Positions 1 through 10,293 of a DNA stretch of 64,000 bases are shown here, piece by piece (position 1 is the stretch's first letter; each line of letters opens with the position of its first letter). Below the pieces are notes generated by a model. That model was not told where the DNA came from, made no database searches, and saw nothing but the letters and a program-made list of their open reading frames with translations. The DNA is taken from the NCBI GenBank assembly GCA_963746955.1, contig CAVVDR010000009.1:496001-560000 (forward strand), read 5' to 3'. The stretch comes from DASQBT01 sp963746955 (GTDB taxonomy: Bacteria > Pseudomonadota > Gammaproteobacteria > Burkholderiales > Thiobacillaceae). Both the position numbers and the translations under genes were made by a program.

Positions 1-1
1 G

Positions 2-400
2 GTCTTCACCAACGGCTGTTTCGACATCCTGCACCGCGGCCATGTCAGCTACCTGGCCCAGGCCCGGGCTCTGGGGGCCTGCCTGATCGTGGGCGTCAAC
101 ACGGATGCATCGGTGCGTCGGCAAAACAAGGGTTCCGGCCGGCCGATCAACACACTCTCGGATCGCATGGCTGTGCTGGCCGCCCTGGAGTCCGTTTCCC
201 TGGTGGTGCCGTTTGATGAAGACACGCCGCTGAACCTGATCCTGGCCGTCCATCCCGAGGTTCTGGTAAAAGGCGGTGACTGGCCCGTTGAGGACATAGT
301 CGGCAGCCGCGAACTGATGGGCTGGGGCGGCCAGGTCCATTCCATCCCCTTTCTTTACCAGCAATCCACCACTGCCTTGCTAAACAAGATCCGCGCATGA
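2..400 (+). CDS. rfaE2: D-glycero-beta-D-manno-heptose 1-phosphate adenylyltransferase, 5' truncated by window edge
   Basis: The reading frame is open from base 2 and ends at TGA 398-400, giving 132 visible residues. They begin with a nucleotidyltransferase signature, GCFDILHRGH, and include KGGDW and an STTALLNKIR end typical of RfaE2 or the C-terminal half of HldE. The family activates heptose phosphate with ATP to form ADP-heptose for the lipopolysaccharide inner core, in the cytoplasm. Stand-alone RfaE2 is about 160 residues, so roughly 25-30 residues lie outside the window. Whether the gene is stand-alone or a fused HldE cannot be seen. Its stop overlaps the ubiD start (ATGA), so the two are translationally coupled. 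Confidence 0.9.
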   Translation, partial: VFTNGCFDILHRGHVSYLAQARALGACLIVGVNTDASVRRQNKGSGRPINTLSDRMAVLAALESVSLVVPFDEDTPLNLILAVHPEVLVKGGDWPVEDIVGSRELMGWGGQVHSIPFLYQQSTTALLNKIRA

Positions 401-1860
401 ATTACATCGACCTGAGAGATTTTCTTGCCCAACTTGAACAGCGCGGTGAATTAAAGCGAATCTCTTTGGAAGTCGATCCGAAACTCGAAATGACCGAGTT
501 CTGCGACCGCATGCTCAAACAGGGCGGCCCGGCCATCCTGTTCGAGAAGCCCAAGGGCCACAGCATGCCGGTGCTGGGAAACCTGTTTGGGTCGGTTCAA
601 AGAGTTGCCCTGGGCATGGGCGAGGAAGATCCGGGCAAGCTGCGGGAAATCGGTCAGCTGCTCGCCTATCTCAAAGAACCTGAACCGCCCAGGGGACTCA
701 AGGATGCCTGGGACAAACTCCCCATCCTCAAGCAGGTGCTCAACATGGCGCCCAAGGAAGTGCGTTCGGCGCCGTGTCAGGAATTGGTCTGGGAAGGGGC
801 CGACGTGGATCTCTCGCGCTTGCCCATCCAGACCTGCTGGCCGGGCGATGCCGGCCCGCTGATCACCTGGGGGCTGGTGGTCACCGCGGGTCCACACAAA
901 GCGCGACAGAATCTGGGTATCTACCGGCAGCAGGTGATCGGACCCAACCGGGTCATTATGCGCTGGCTCGCGCACCGTGGCGGCGCGCTGGACTTTCGCG
1001 ATTTCCAGCAGGTCAGTCCGGGCAAGCCCTTCCCTCTGGCCGTTTCGCTGGGCGCCGATCCCGCAACGATGCTGGGGGCAGTCACGCCAGTACCGGATTC
1101 CTTGTCCGAATATCAGTTCGCCGGGCTGTTGCGCGGCGCGAAAACGGAAGTGGTGAACTGCCTGGGCAACGACTTGCAGGTGCCGGCAAGCAGCGAAATT
1201 GTTCTGGAAGGCCACATCCTTCCCGATGATATGGCGGCTGAAGGTCCGTTCGGCGACCATACCGGCTATTACAACGAAGTGGAAAAATTTCCGGTATTCA
1301 CCATCGACCGCGTGACGATGCGCAGGAACCCAATTTACCATTCCACCTACACCGGCAAGCCGCCGGACGAGCCGGCGATCCTGGGTGTGGCATTGAATGA
1401 AGTGTTTGTGCCGCTGCTGCAAAAGCAGTTCCCGGAAATCACCGATTTCTACCTGCCGCCTGAAGGCTGCAGCTACCGCATGGCGGTGGTAAGCATGAAG
1501 AAGAGTTATCCCGGCCACGCCAAACGCGTGATGTTCGGCGTATGGAGCTTCCTGCGCCAGTTCATGTACACCAAGTTCATCCTGGTGACCGATGAGGATG
1601 TGAACGTGCGTGATTGGAAGGAAGTCATCTGGGCACTGACCACCCGGGTGGACCCGGCGCGCGACACACTCATCGTGGAGAACACGCCGATCGATTATCT
1701 CGACTTCGCCAGCCCCGTTTCAGGCTTGGGCAGCAAGATGTGCATCGATGCCACCAACAAGTGGCCTGGCGAGACCCAACGCGAATGGGGCACGCCCATC
1801 CGCATGGATGACGCCGTCAAGAACCGCGTGGACGAACTTTTTGGAAAACTTGGCCTTTAG
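397..1860 (+). CDS. ubiD: UbiD 4-hydroxy-3-polyprenylbenzoate decarboxylase
   Basis: This 487-residue protein has the usual UbiD length. It decarboxylates 3-polyprenyl-4-hydroxybenzoate in ubiquinone synthesis using prenylated FMN. The cofactor and metal region NLGIYRQQV...MRWLAHRGG lies at residues 172-196, and the conserved EGPFGDHTGYY block at 282-292. The start codon overlaps the previous stop by four bases. The UbiX flavin prenyltransferase that makes its cofactor is not in the window. Assignment is firm because the protein matches UbiD end to end rather than only the broader decarboxylase family. Confidence 0.95.
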   Translation: MNYIDLRDFLAQLEQRGELKRISLEVDPKLEMTEFCDRMLKQGGPAILFEKPKGHSMPVLGNLFGSVQRVALGMGEEDPGKLREIGQLLAYLKEPEPPRGLKDAWDKLPILKQVLNMAPKEVRSAPCQELVWEGADVDLSRLPIQTCWPGDAGPLITWGLVVTAGPHKARQNLGIYRQQVIGPNRVIMRWLAHRGGALDFRDFQQVSPGKPFPLAVSLGADPATMLGAVTPVPDSLSEYQFAGLLRGAKTEVVNCLGNDLQVPASSEIVLEGHILPDDMAAEGPFGDHTGYYNEVEKFPVFTIDRVTMRRNPIYHSTYTGKPPDEPAILGVALNEVFVPLLQKQFPEITDFYLPPEGCSYRMAVVSMKKSYPGHAKRVMFGVWSFLRQFMYTKFILVTDEDVNVRDWKEVIWALTTRVDPARDTLIVENTPIDYLDFASPVSGLGSKMCIDATNKWPGETQREWGTPIRMDDAVKNRVDELFGKLGL

Positions 1861-1869
1861 TCAGTCAAA

Positions 1870-3312
1870 TTATTCACGGTCGCCGCCCGCCCTGGTCCCT
1901 GGTCCCTGATAAAGCCATTCCAGCAGGGCATCCTGGGCAGCGGTGCCTTTTTCAGCATTGAGATCGTTGATGAAGAAAACCACGATCCAACGTTTCCCGT
2001 GCCGGTCCAAGAGATAGCCTGCCAGATTCTTGGCATAGGCAAGCGTGCCGGTCTTCATATGGGCATGGCCCGCCACCTCGCCATCCTGTACGCGGCTCTT
2101 CATCGTGCCGTCCAACGCCACAATCGGCAGGGAAGATTCCAGTTCGGCAAATGCGGGGCTTTGCCAGGCAGCCTGCAGCAGCCTGGCCAGATTCATCGGC
2201 CGGATACGTTCGATGCGGGACAGGCCCGCGCCATTTTCCAGCACGATTCCCGATGTATCAATCCCTTTTGACTTCAACCACTCGCGCATGACCGAAATGC
2301 TTTTTTCCAGTCTGGCGGGTGGCCCCTTCCTTTCCGCTCCTAGGGTCAGAAACAACTGGCGTGCCATGACATTGTTGCTCCACTTATTGATGCTGCGCAG
2401 CACATCCGCCATCGGCGGCGACTCAAATCGCATGACCAGACTGGCAGTTTCCGGGACAGAGCCAGGATGGACCGTGCCGGCCAATTTGCCACCCTGCTCG
2501 CGCCACAGGGCGCGAAACAGGCCGGCCGTGGTATCCAGGGGATCCCCCAGATTGATGGTCGTGGACTTTTCGCCGCAGGCGAGGGCGTAGCTACCCGCCA
2601 GGACCAGGCGCGGCTCGCCGTTGCCCGACTGGTAGTCCACGCTCAAGCGATCACGCCAGTCAAGGCAGCGGCCGGCGTCGGCCTTTATCTGATTGTCCAG
2701 TAGCAAGGGCACGGGCAGGGGGTCAATGCTTGCAGCCAGCCTGTTTCCTTCCGCCGTCAGGCGCAGACTTGTGGCGTTGAAATTGACCAGCAGGGCCGAG
2801 GGAAGCGCGTTATATGCGCGCCGCGGATCGCCATCGAAGCGTCCCGGGTCGGGAAACTCGTCGGGAAAGAAACTCGCATCCAGCACCACATCGCCACGAA
2901 TGTCGCGTATGCCTCGCGACTTAAGCTCGCGCAACAGCAGCCAGAAACGCTCCAGCGTCAGCGACGGATCGCCATAACCCTTCAGATAGAGGTTGCCGCT
3001 AAGGACGCCCTCCTCAATGGGGCCGTCGACATAGACCTCGGTTTTCCAGGTATAGGCGGGGCCCAGCAGGTCCAATCCCGCGTAGGTTGTCAGCAACTTC
3101 ATCACCGACGCCGGATTGAAACTGGACAGGGCCTTGTGCGCCAGCAGGGGTTCAGACGCCCCCACCTCCCACACCACTACGCCGACATGGGCACGCGAAA
3201 TGCCTGCCTGCCTGAGGCTGCTGGCGACAGAGGGGGGCAACTCCCCGTGAGCGTCGGCTTGCGTCGGACTTAGCCACAGGCAGGAGAGCAGCAACAGAAC
3301 GAATCGGGCCAT
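1870..3312 (-). CDS. dacB: D-alanyl-D-alanine carboxypeptidase/endopeptidase, PBP4 family
   Basis: This is a 480-residue penicillin-binding protein of peptidase family S13. I chose the ATG at 3312 because it begins a clean signal peptide (MARFVLLLLSCLWLSPTQADA); an upstream in-frame start would add 19 charged residues before it. The three active-site motifs are present: S69-V-M-K72, SNN at 312-314 and KTG at 420-422. The protein acts in the periplasm, trimming D-Ala and cutting peptidoglycan crosslinks. It is convergent with ubiD with only nine bases between the stops, and lies just downstream of the sugar nucleotide genes on the same strand. Confidence 0.93.
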   Translation of the reverse strand: MARFVLLLLSCLWLSPTQADAHGELPPSVASSLRQAGISRAHVGVVVWEVGASEPLLAHKALSSFNPASVMKLLTTYAGLDLLGPAYTWKTEVYVDGPIEEGVLSGNLYLKGYGDPSLTLERFWLLLRELKSRGIRDIRGDVVLDASFFPDEFPDPGRFDGDPRRAYNALPSALLVNFNATSLRLTAEGNRLAASIDPLPVPLLLDNQIKADAGRCLDWRDRLSVDYQSGNGEPRLVLAGSYALACGEKSTTINLGDPLDTTAGLFRALWREQGGKLAGTVHPGSVPETASLVMRFESPPMADVLRSINKWSNNVMARQLFLTLGAERKGPPARLEKSISVMREWLKSKGIDTSGIVLENGAGLSRIERIRPMNLARLLQAAWQSPAFAELESSLPIVALDGTMKSRVQDGEVAGHAHMKTGTLAYAKNLAGYLLDRHGKRWIVVFFINDLNAEKGTAAQDALLEWLYQGPGTRAGGDRE

Positions 3313-3344
3313 GACTGAATTATGGCCGGATTTGAACCGCTTCC

Positions 3345-4376
3345 TCAGGACAAATCGTTCACGTACCAATCCATTGCTTCAGCCAGGCCCTCCGCCATGC
3401 GGTGGGTGGGCGCATAGCCAAGCAGGGTGCGGGCCTTGCTCACGTCTGCTTGGGAATGGCGCACGTCGCCGACGCGAAAGTCCCGGTGGGTGGGCTTGAA
3501 ATTTTCCAGGTGTTTGAAGCGTGGGGCGAGGTTGACGCGGATCGCTTCGAACAGATCGTTGAGCGTGGTGCGGTCGCCCACCGCCACGTTGTACACCTGG
3601 TTCACCGCCTCAGCATTTTCCGTCGTGGCCGACAGGATGTTGGCCTGGATGACATTATCGATGTAGCAGAAGTCACGGCTCGTCTCGCCGTCGCCGTTGA
3701 CGTACACCGGCAGGTTGCGGATCAGACTGGCAACCCAGAGTGGAATGACCGCGGCGTACGCACCGTTGGGATCCTGGCGGCGGCCGAATATATTAAAATA
3801 GCGCAGGCCGATAGACTGGGTGCCGTAACTCCGGGCAAACACATCAGCATAGAGCTCGTTCACATACTTGGTAACGGCGTAGGGCGACAGGGGTTTGCCG
3901 ATCTGGTCCTCCACCTTCGGTAGGCCGGGGTGATCGCCATAGGTCGAACTGGACGCGGCATAGACGAAACGTTTGCAGCCCGCGTCCCGGCTGGCCACCA
4001 GCATGTTCACAAAGCCCGTGACGTTGGAGGCGTTGGTCAGCAAGGGGTCCTCGATAGAGCGCGGCACGGAACCCAGCGCCGCCTGATGCAGCACGTAATC
4101 CACCCCCGCGCAGGCTTGACGGCAGTCGTCCAGCGCGCGGATATCGCCGAAGACGAAGCGGAAATTTTCCCATTTTGAAGCGCCGACACTGTCCCGAATC
4201 TGATCCAGGTTCTTCTGATAGCCGGTGGCAAAATTGTCCAGGCCCACTACCCGCTGGCCCAGATTGAGCAGGGCCTCCGCCAGATTGCAGCCGATAAACC
4301 CCGCGGCCCCGGTAATCAGCCAGGTTTGAGGCGCGGATTGCAGCACTCCGCATGCTTCCGCATAGCGCGACATCAA
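3345..4376 (-). CDS. wbpP: UDP-N-acetylglucosamine 4-epimerase, WbpP/TviC type
   Basis: This 343-residue short-chain dehydrogenase/reductase family epimerase has the Rossmann motif GAAGFIG at residues 23-29, an ASSSTYG serine block near 141-147 and the catalytic pair Y166 and K170 in SPYAVTKYVNEL. The wording around these motifs closely follows Pseudomonas WbpP, which interconverts UDP-GlcNAc and UDP-GalNAc (or the uronic acid forms) for surface polysaccharide. It overlaps the preceding dehydrogenase gene by four bases, so the pair should make UDP-GalNAcA. No glycosyltransferase or polymerase gene is adjacent. Substrate specificity is inferred from similarity and pairing. Confidence 0.85.
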   Translation of the reverse strand: MMSRYAEACGVLQSAPQTWLITGAAGFIGCNLAEALLNLGQRVVGLDNFATGYQKNLDQIRDSVGASKWENFRFVFGDIRALDDCRQACAGVDYVLHQAALGSVPRSIEDPLLTNASNVTGFVNMLVASRDAGCKRFVYAASSSTYGDHPGLPKVEDQIGKPLSPYAVTKYVNELYADVFARSYGTQSIGLRYFNIFGRRQDPNGAYAAVIPLWVASLIRNLPVYVNGDGETSRDFCYIDNVIQANILSATTENAEAVNQVYNVAVGDRTTLNDLFEAIRVNLAPRFKHLENFKPTHRDFRVGDVRHSQADVSKARTLLGYAPTHRMAEGLAEAMDWYVNDLS

Positions 4377-5653
4377 AGCCTCCAGAGCTTGAAACCCGCG
4401 GCCAATACCGTAGCCGGATCATGCGCGCACTTCACATCGGTGAACACACCACCCTTCTTGAGCCTCGCAGTCAGTTCGCCGAAAGGCTTATCCAGATAGG
4501 TCCGGTGGGCCACCGCGGCAACCACGGCGTCGCACAAGGGCAAGTCATCCCACCGGGTCAGGCTGATGCCGTATTCGTGTTGCGCCTCGCGCGGCTCGCC
4601 CAAGGGGTCATGCACCGTCACTTCACAACCAAACGATTGAAGTTCCCGCACCACATCGACAACTTTCGAATTGCGCAGATCCGGACAGTTTTCCTTGAAA
4701 GTCAGTCCCAGCACATTGACCTTCGCGCCTCTCACCTGCACCCCGTTGGCAATCATCTGCTTGACCGTCTGCTGCGCCACATAAGCGCCCATGCCGTCAT
4801 TGATGCGCCGGCCAGCCAGGATGACTTGGGGGTGATAACCCAGCATGTCGGCCTTATGGGTGAGATAGTACGGATCCACACCGATGCAATGGCCCCCCAC
4901 CAGTCCCGGCCGAAACGGCAGGAAATTCCACTTGGTGCCCGCCGCCTGCAACACTTCCAGGGTATCGATGTCCATCTTGTGGAAGATCAGCGCCAGCTCA
5001 TTCATGAGCGCGATATTCAAGTCCCGCTGTGTGTTTTCGATGACTTTGGCGGCTTCCGCAACCTTGATGGAAGTGGCCTTGTGTATCCCTGCAGTGATCA
5101 CGCTGCCATAGAGCTGCGCCACCTTTTCCAGGGTGTCGGCGTCATCGCCGGACACCACCTTCTTAATCCGGGTGATGGTGTGTTCCTTGTCCCCCGGGTT
5201 CACCCGCTCGGGCGAGTAGCCGACGTGAAAATCCCGCATCCATTTCATCCCGGAATGCTCTTCCAGAATGGGGATACACACGTCCTCGGTGGCGCCGGGA
5301 TATACCGTCGATTCATACACGACCGTGGCGCCCTTTTTCACATGCTTGCCCACTGTGGTGGAGGAACGCACGAGCGGGGAAAAATCGGGGATATGCGCTT
5401 CATCCACGGGGGTGGGCACGGCAACGATGATGAAGTCCGCCTGAGCAAGTTCCGTCGGATCAGTGGTCACTCTCAGGCGCGTCGCAGCCTGCAGATCCTG
5501 CGTCGAAACCTCACCGGTGGGGTCGCAAAATCGCCGGTAGTTATCGATCTTTTCCGCGGACAGGTCATAACCGATGGTGTCATACTGTTTTCCGAATTCC
5601 ACCGCCAGGGGCAAACCCACGTACCCCAGACCAACCAGTGCCACTGTGCTCAT
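4373..5653 (-). CDS. wbpO: UDP-N-acetyl-D-glucosamine/galactosamine 6-dehydrogenase, WbpO/TviB type
   Basis: This 426-residue protein belongs to the UDP-glucose/GDP-mannose dehydrogenase family. The NAD-binding GLGYVG is at residues 8-13, the conserved lysine region AAKVIENTQRD near 201-211, and the catalytic cysteine is C256 in GGHCIGVDPYY. The enzyme oxidises C6 of a UDP-HexNAc twice to the uronic acid. Its stop overlaps the start of the WbpP-like gene by four bases. The start is only 16 bases from the divergent protease start, so its promoter must lie inside that gene. A TAGAAT at 5699-5704 (minus strand) is a candidate -10 box. Confidence 0.87.
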   Translation of the reverse strand: MSTVALVGLGYVGLPLAVEFGKQYDTIGYDLSAEKIDNYRRFCDPTGEVSTQDLQAATRLRVTTDPTELAQADFIIVAVPTPVDEAHIPDFSPLVRSSTTVGKHVKKGATVVYESTVYPGATEDVCIPILEEHSGMKWMRDFHVGYSPERVNPGDKEHTITRIKKVVSGDDADTLEKVAQLYGSVITAGIHKATSIKVAEAAKVIENTQRDLNIALMNELALIFHKMDIDTLEVLQAAGTKWNFLPFRPGLVGGHCIGVDPYYLTHKADMLGYHPQVILAGRRINDGMGAYVAQQTVKQMIANGVQVRGAKVNVLGLTFKENCPDLRNSKVVDVVRELQSFGCEVTVHDPLGEPREAQHEYGISLTRWDDLPLCDAVVAAVAHRTYLDKPFGELTARLKKGGVFTDVKCAHDPATVLAAGFKLWRL

Positions 5654-5669
5654 TTAGAAAGGTCTCCCG

Positions 5670-6521
5670 ATGCTGAACAAACTGTTTCGCCCGGTGCAAT
5701 TCTACCGAAGGTTCGCAACAAACCCGATCGGCCCGCGGCCATATATCGCAAACTTTGTTTGCAAAGCCTGGGCCAGCCTGCTGCTGCTGGGGCTCGCTCT
5801 TGCATTGCCAGCTTACGCGGACGTGGCGGATACCCTGACCCGCATCAAGCCATCCATTGTAGGCATAGGCAGCTATGAACCTGGCCGCAGTCCGGGTGGA
5901 CAACTCAAGGGCACCGGCTTCGTGGTGGGGGACGGGAGGACCGTGGCGACCTGCTATCACATCGTCAAGCCCCTACTCGATCTGGCACACAATGAAACCT
6001 GGGCTGTCTTTTTGGGCCAGGGGCGCGAAGTTCGTTATCGCACGGCCAAAGTCGTCGCCACAGACCCCGGCCACGATCTCGCGCTGCTGCGGTTTGAGGG
6101 GACGGCCCTGCCAAGCCTGAATTTGGAAAATACGAATCAGGCCAAGGAAGGTGAACAACTGTATTTCACCGGCTATCCCATCGGTTCAATTCTGGGGCTG
6201 TATGCAGCTACCCACCGGGCCGGGCTCGCCGCCATCGTACCGATTTACACGCCAGTGCCCCGAGCAGCCGAGTTGAACGCTCGCACCATTCGCCAGGCGT
6301 CCGATCCATTTCGCATTTTCCAGTTGGACGCCATCGCGTATCCGGGCAACAGCGGCAGCCCCCTGTGGCAGCCCGCGACCGGGGGCGTCCTGGGCGTGGT
6401 GAATTCCGTGTTTGTAAAAGGCTCGAAAGAGGCCGCGCTCACCAACCCGAGCGGGATCTCCTTTGCCATTCCCGCGGATCATATCCGCGCCCTGATGGAT
6501 CGGGCGGGGATAAAGGAGTAG
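5670..6521 (+). CDS. Secreted trypsin-like serine protease
   Basis: This 283-residue protein has an N-terminal basic stretch and a hydrophobic segment (residues 34-50, ending PAYA), consistent with export. A chymotrypsin-fold triad can be read: H97 in ATCYHIV, D136 in GHDLALLRF and S228 in GNSGSPLW. No PDZ domain follows the protease domain, unlike DegP, so it is a short single-domain form. The substrate is unknown. The N-terminus is longer than a usual signal peptide, but no other in-frame start is visible. It is divergent from wbpO with a 16-base gap, and a perfect palindrome lies within its signal-peptide codons. Confidence 0.8.
   Translation: MLNKLFRPVQFYRRFATNPIGPRPYIANFVCKAWASLLLLGLALALPAYADVADTLTRIKPSIVGIGSYEPGRSPGGQLKGTGFVVGDGRTVATCYHIVKPLLDLAHNETWAVFLGQGREVRYRTAKVVATDPGHDLALLRFEGTALPSLNLENTNQAKEGEQLYFTGYPIGSILGLYAATHRAGLAAIVPIYTPVPRAAELNARTIRQASDPFRIFQLDAIAYPGNSGSPLWQPATGGVLGVVNSVFVKGSKEAALTNPSGISFAIPADHIRALMDRAGIKE
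5748..5762. promoter_or_regulatory. Perfect palindrome, possible operator
   Basis: GCAAAC-TTT-GTTTGC is a perfect 6-3-6 inverted repeat. It lies in the signal-peptide codons of the protease gene, about 95 bases upstream of the wbpO start and upstream of its candidate -10 box at 5699-5704. A repressor or activator of the wbpO-wbpP pair could bind here, but no regulator family is recognised and a chance palindrome in coding sequence is possible. Confidence 0.25.
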
Positions 6522-6599
6522 TTCTGATCCTCCTGTGTTGCCTCGCCCGCTGTCAGCCCGAAATGCCGACACCGGGTAATCGCTTGGCCCCCACGCACC

Positions 6600-7904
6600 T
6601 CATTTCACCCGGTTCAGCAGTTCCAGGACGGTCTTCGCCATGAACTGCATTTGCCCTTCGTCAACAACATAGGGAGGCATGAGGTAGACCGTGTTGCCTA
6701 TCGGCCGCATCAACACGCCCAACTTCAGGGCCTGTTGGTGCCAGTGCAGGGAAAAACCGGGTTGCGCATCCTGCACATCGAAAGCCCAGATCATGCCCAA
6801 ATGACGGAAGTGTCTCACCCGGGGATGGGCTGACATTTCGACCAGAAGCTCATTGAAGATTGCAGCCTTGGCCCGGTTCGCGTCCAGAACCCGATCTGAT
6901 TCGAATATATCCAGTACCGCACAGGCCGCCCGGCAGGCCAGCGGGTTGCCCGTATAGGAATGGGAATGGAGAAAACCGCACGCGATTTCGTCCCCATAGA
7001 ACGCGGCATAGATATCGTCCGTGGCTTGCACGCAGGACAAGGGCAGATAGCCCCCGCTGATGCCCTTGGACAAACACAGTAAATCGGGCCGTATGCCCGC
7101 TTGCTCGCAGGCAAACATGGTTCCGGTGCGGCCGAAACCGACCGCGATCTCATCGGCAATCAGGTGGACCTGATAACGATCGCAGATTTCGCGCGTCCGG
7201 CTCAGGTAAACCGGGTGATACATTGCCATCCCCGCAGCGCCCTGGACCAGGGGTTCGAGGATGAAGGCTGCCGTCTTGTCCGCATGTTCCGCCAGGTGGC
7301 TCTCCAGCGCACCGGCAGCTCGCAGAGCGTACGCTTCGGCAGACTCCCCCGCTTCCACGGCGCGGAAATCCGGCGTGGGCAGTTGATGGGTTCGTCGCAG
7401 CAAGGGCGCATAAACATCTCTGAAGAGCGCCACATCGGTGACCGACAGCGCGCCCAGGGTTTCGCCGTGATAGCCATTTTGCAGGCTGAGGAAACCTGTC
7501 TTGTCCGGTTTCCCCATGTTGCACCAGTAGTGAAAGCTCATCTTCAACGCGATCTCGACTGCAGATGCGCCATCCGAAGCGAAGAACGCGTGTCCCAGGC
7601 CAGTGAGCCGCGCAAGCCGCGCCGACAATTCGACCACCGGTTCGTGTGTACAGCCTGCGAGCATGACATGCTCGATCCTGCCGAGTTGATCGATGATGGC
7701 CGCATTGATGCGCGGATTGGCGTGCCCGAACAGATTGACCCACCAGCTGGAAATCGCATCGAGATAGCGTTCGCCCGCTTCATCGAAGAGCCACGCCCCC
7801 TCGCCGCGTACGATCGCCAGCGGCGGCGCAAGGTCCAGCGACTTCATCTGAGTGCAGGGATGCCAGAGAAACTGGCGCGAACGGGTCTGCAGGGGACTGG
7901 GCAT
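6600..7904 (-). CDS. bioA: Adenosylmethionine-8-amino-7-oxononanoate aminotransferase
   Basis: This 434-residue class III PLP aminotransferase makes 7,8-diaminopelargonic acid from KAPA in biotin synthesis, using SAM as the amino donor. Visible motifs are SSWWVNLFGH near residues 52-61, the substrate-side NGYHGET at 143-149, cofactor aspartate D251 in ADEIAVGFGRTG and the PLP lysine K280 in LSKGISGG. The SSWW element and overall match favour BioA over ornithine or acetylornithine aminotransferases. It stands alone; no other bio gene is within the window. It is convergent with the protease gene and divergent from groES. Confidence 0.93.
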   Translation of the reverse strand: MPSPLQTRSRQFLWHPCTQMKSLDLAPPLAIVRGEGAWLFDEAGERYLDAISSWWVNLFGHANPRINAAIIDQLGRIEHVMLAGCTHEPVVELSARLARLTGLGHAFFASDGASAVEIALKMSFHYWCNMGKPDKTGFLSLQNGYHGETLGALSVTDVALFRDVYAPLLRRTHQLPTPDFRAVEAGESAEAYALRAAGALESHLAEHADKTAAFILEPLVQGAAGMAMYHPVYLSRTREICDRYQVHLIADEIAVGFGRTGTMFACEQAGIRPDLLCLSKGISGGYLPLSCVQATDDIYAAFYGDEIACGFLHSHSYTGNPLACRAACAVLDIFESDRVLDANRAKAAIFNELLVEMSAHPRVRHFRHLGMIWAFDVQDAQPGFSLHWHQQALKLGVLMRPIGNTVYLMPPYVVDEGQMQFMAKTVLELLNRVK

Positions 7905-8154
7905 GGATGTAAGGCGGGCGGGTGCGCAGAGCCTATAGTATTCGCCATGACTCGGCGAGTTCGAAGCAAAAAGTCGCCCCTCGGTTTCGCCCCGGCGAAA
8001 AAGGATCGGCCGTTTGCTGCGCGCAGCGGGCGGAAACGTGATGCAAACACCGGGTTCTTTGGCTTCTTCTGCCGCCTCGCCACGCGCTTTGGCACCAGTA
8101 AGACCCAGGCCAGCGGCTTGGGCCAGACTTCTTTCAGAAAAACTTGCCTCCGGT
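7905..8154. other. Gene-free stretch between bioA and the groES promoter
   Basis: Together with the groES promoter region this makes 382 bases without a convincing gene. An open frame on the minus strand (7844-8170) overlaps the bioA start out of frame and resembles no family I know. The stretch contains small palindromes such as GCTGCGCGCAGC. A bioA promoter is expected here, but I see no good -35/-10 pair; TACTAT on the minus strand just upstream of bioA (about 7935) is a weak candidate. Confidence 0.5.
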
Positions 8155-8155
8155 C

Positions 8156-8184
8156 TTGAATTCGGCCCATAAGGCCTCTATCAT
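8156..8184 (+). promoter_or_regulatory. groESL sigma-70-type promoter
   Basis: TTGAAT at 8156-8161 and TATCAT at 8179-8184 are separated by exactly 17 bases. The -10 box matches the consensus in five of six positions. CTTGAA at 8155-8160 also resembles a sigma-32 -35 element, but no convincing heat-shock -10 follows at the right distance. The -10 box touches the first base of the CIRCE operator, so a bound repressor would cover the transcription start. Confidence 0.65.
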
Positions 8185-8210
8185 TAGCAGCCTCTGACCG
8201 AGAGTGCTAA
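8184..8210 (+). promoter_or_regulatory. CIRCE operator (HrcA binding site) of groESL
   Basis: TTAGCAGCC, nine bases, then GAGTGCTAA matches the consensus TTAGCACTC-N9-GAGTGCTAA. The right half is perfect and the left half matches in seven of nine positions with exact spacing. CIRCE is bound by HrcA, which represses groESL until chaperonin is titrated by unfolded protein. The hrcA gene is not in this window. Confidence 0.85.
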
Positions 8211-8286
8211 CAACGCCCGGTTCGATTTTCCCGTTCCGCCTCGGCGGAAACCAACTAAGTCATTGATTTTCAATGGAGACCATGGA

Positions 8287-8577
8287 ATGAAAATTCGTCC
8301 TTTGCATGACCGCGTAATCGTCAAGCGGCTGGAAGAAGAGCGCAAGACTGCGTCCGGCATTGTCATCCCCGACACCGCCGCCGAGAAACCCGACCAGGGT
8401 GAAGTCGTCGCCGTCGGCCCCGGCAAGAAAGATGAACAGGGCAGGATCATGACGATGGCGCTGAAGGTCGGCGACCGCGTGCTGTTCGGCAAATACGCCG
8501 GGCAGGCCGTAAAGGTGGAAGGCGACGAACTGCTCGTCATGCGTGAAGAAGACATCATGGGCGTGATTGAGAAGTAA
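8287..8577 (+). CDS. groES: Co-chaperonin GroES
   Basis: This 96-residue protein starts MKIRPLHDRVIVKRLEEE and has the GroES mobile loop (TASGIVIPDTA, about residues 20-30). It caps GroEL rings during ATP-driven folding in the cytoplasm. I use the ATG at 8287, preceded by a GGAGA-type ribosome site, rather than an in-frame ATG 24 bases upstream, because family members begin MK/MN-IRPLHDR. It is the first gene of the groES-groEL operon behind the CIRCE-controlled promoter. Confidence 0.97.
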   Translation: MKIRPLHDRVIVKRLEEERKTASGIVIPDTAAEKPDQGEVVAVGPGKKDEQGRIMTMALKVGDRVLFGKYAGQAVKVEGDELLVMREEDIMGVIEK

Positions 8578-8623
8578 TTCTTATCTGCACGACCTACAGA
8601 CAGACAAACTCAAGGAGTAAGCA

Positions 8624-10267
<1,644 letters not shown>

Positions 10268-10293
10268 TCCCAGGCCCCCTCCCTGCCCCATCG

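Noticed and set aside
4352..5878. A 508-codon open frame antisense to wbpO
   Set aside because: It spans the divergent gene boundary and reads as the complement of the dehydrogenase codons.
7844..8170. A 108-codon minus-strand frame between bioA and groES
   Set aside because: It overlaps the bioA start out of frame, has no recognisable domain or ribosome site, and looks like translated non-coding DNA.
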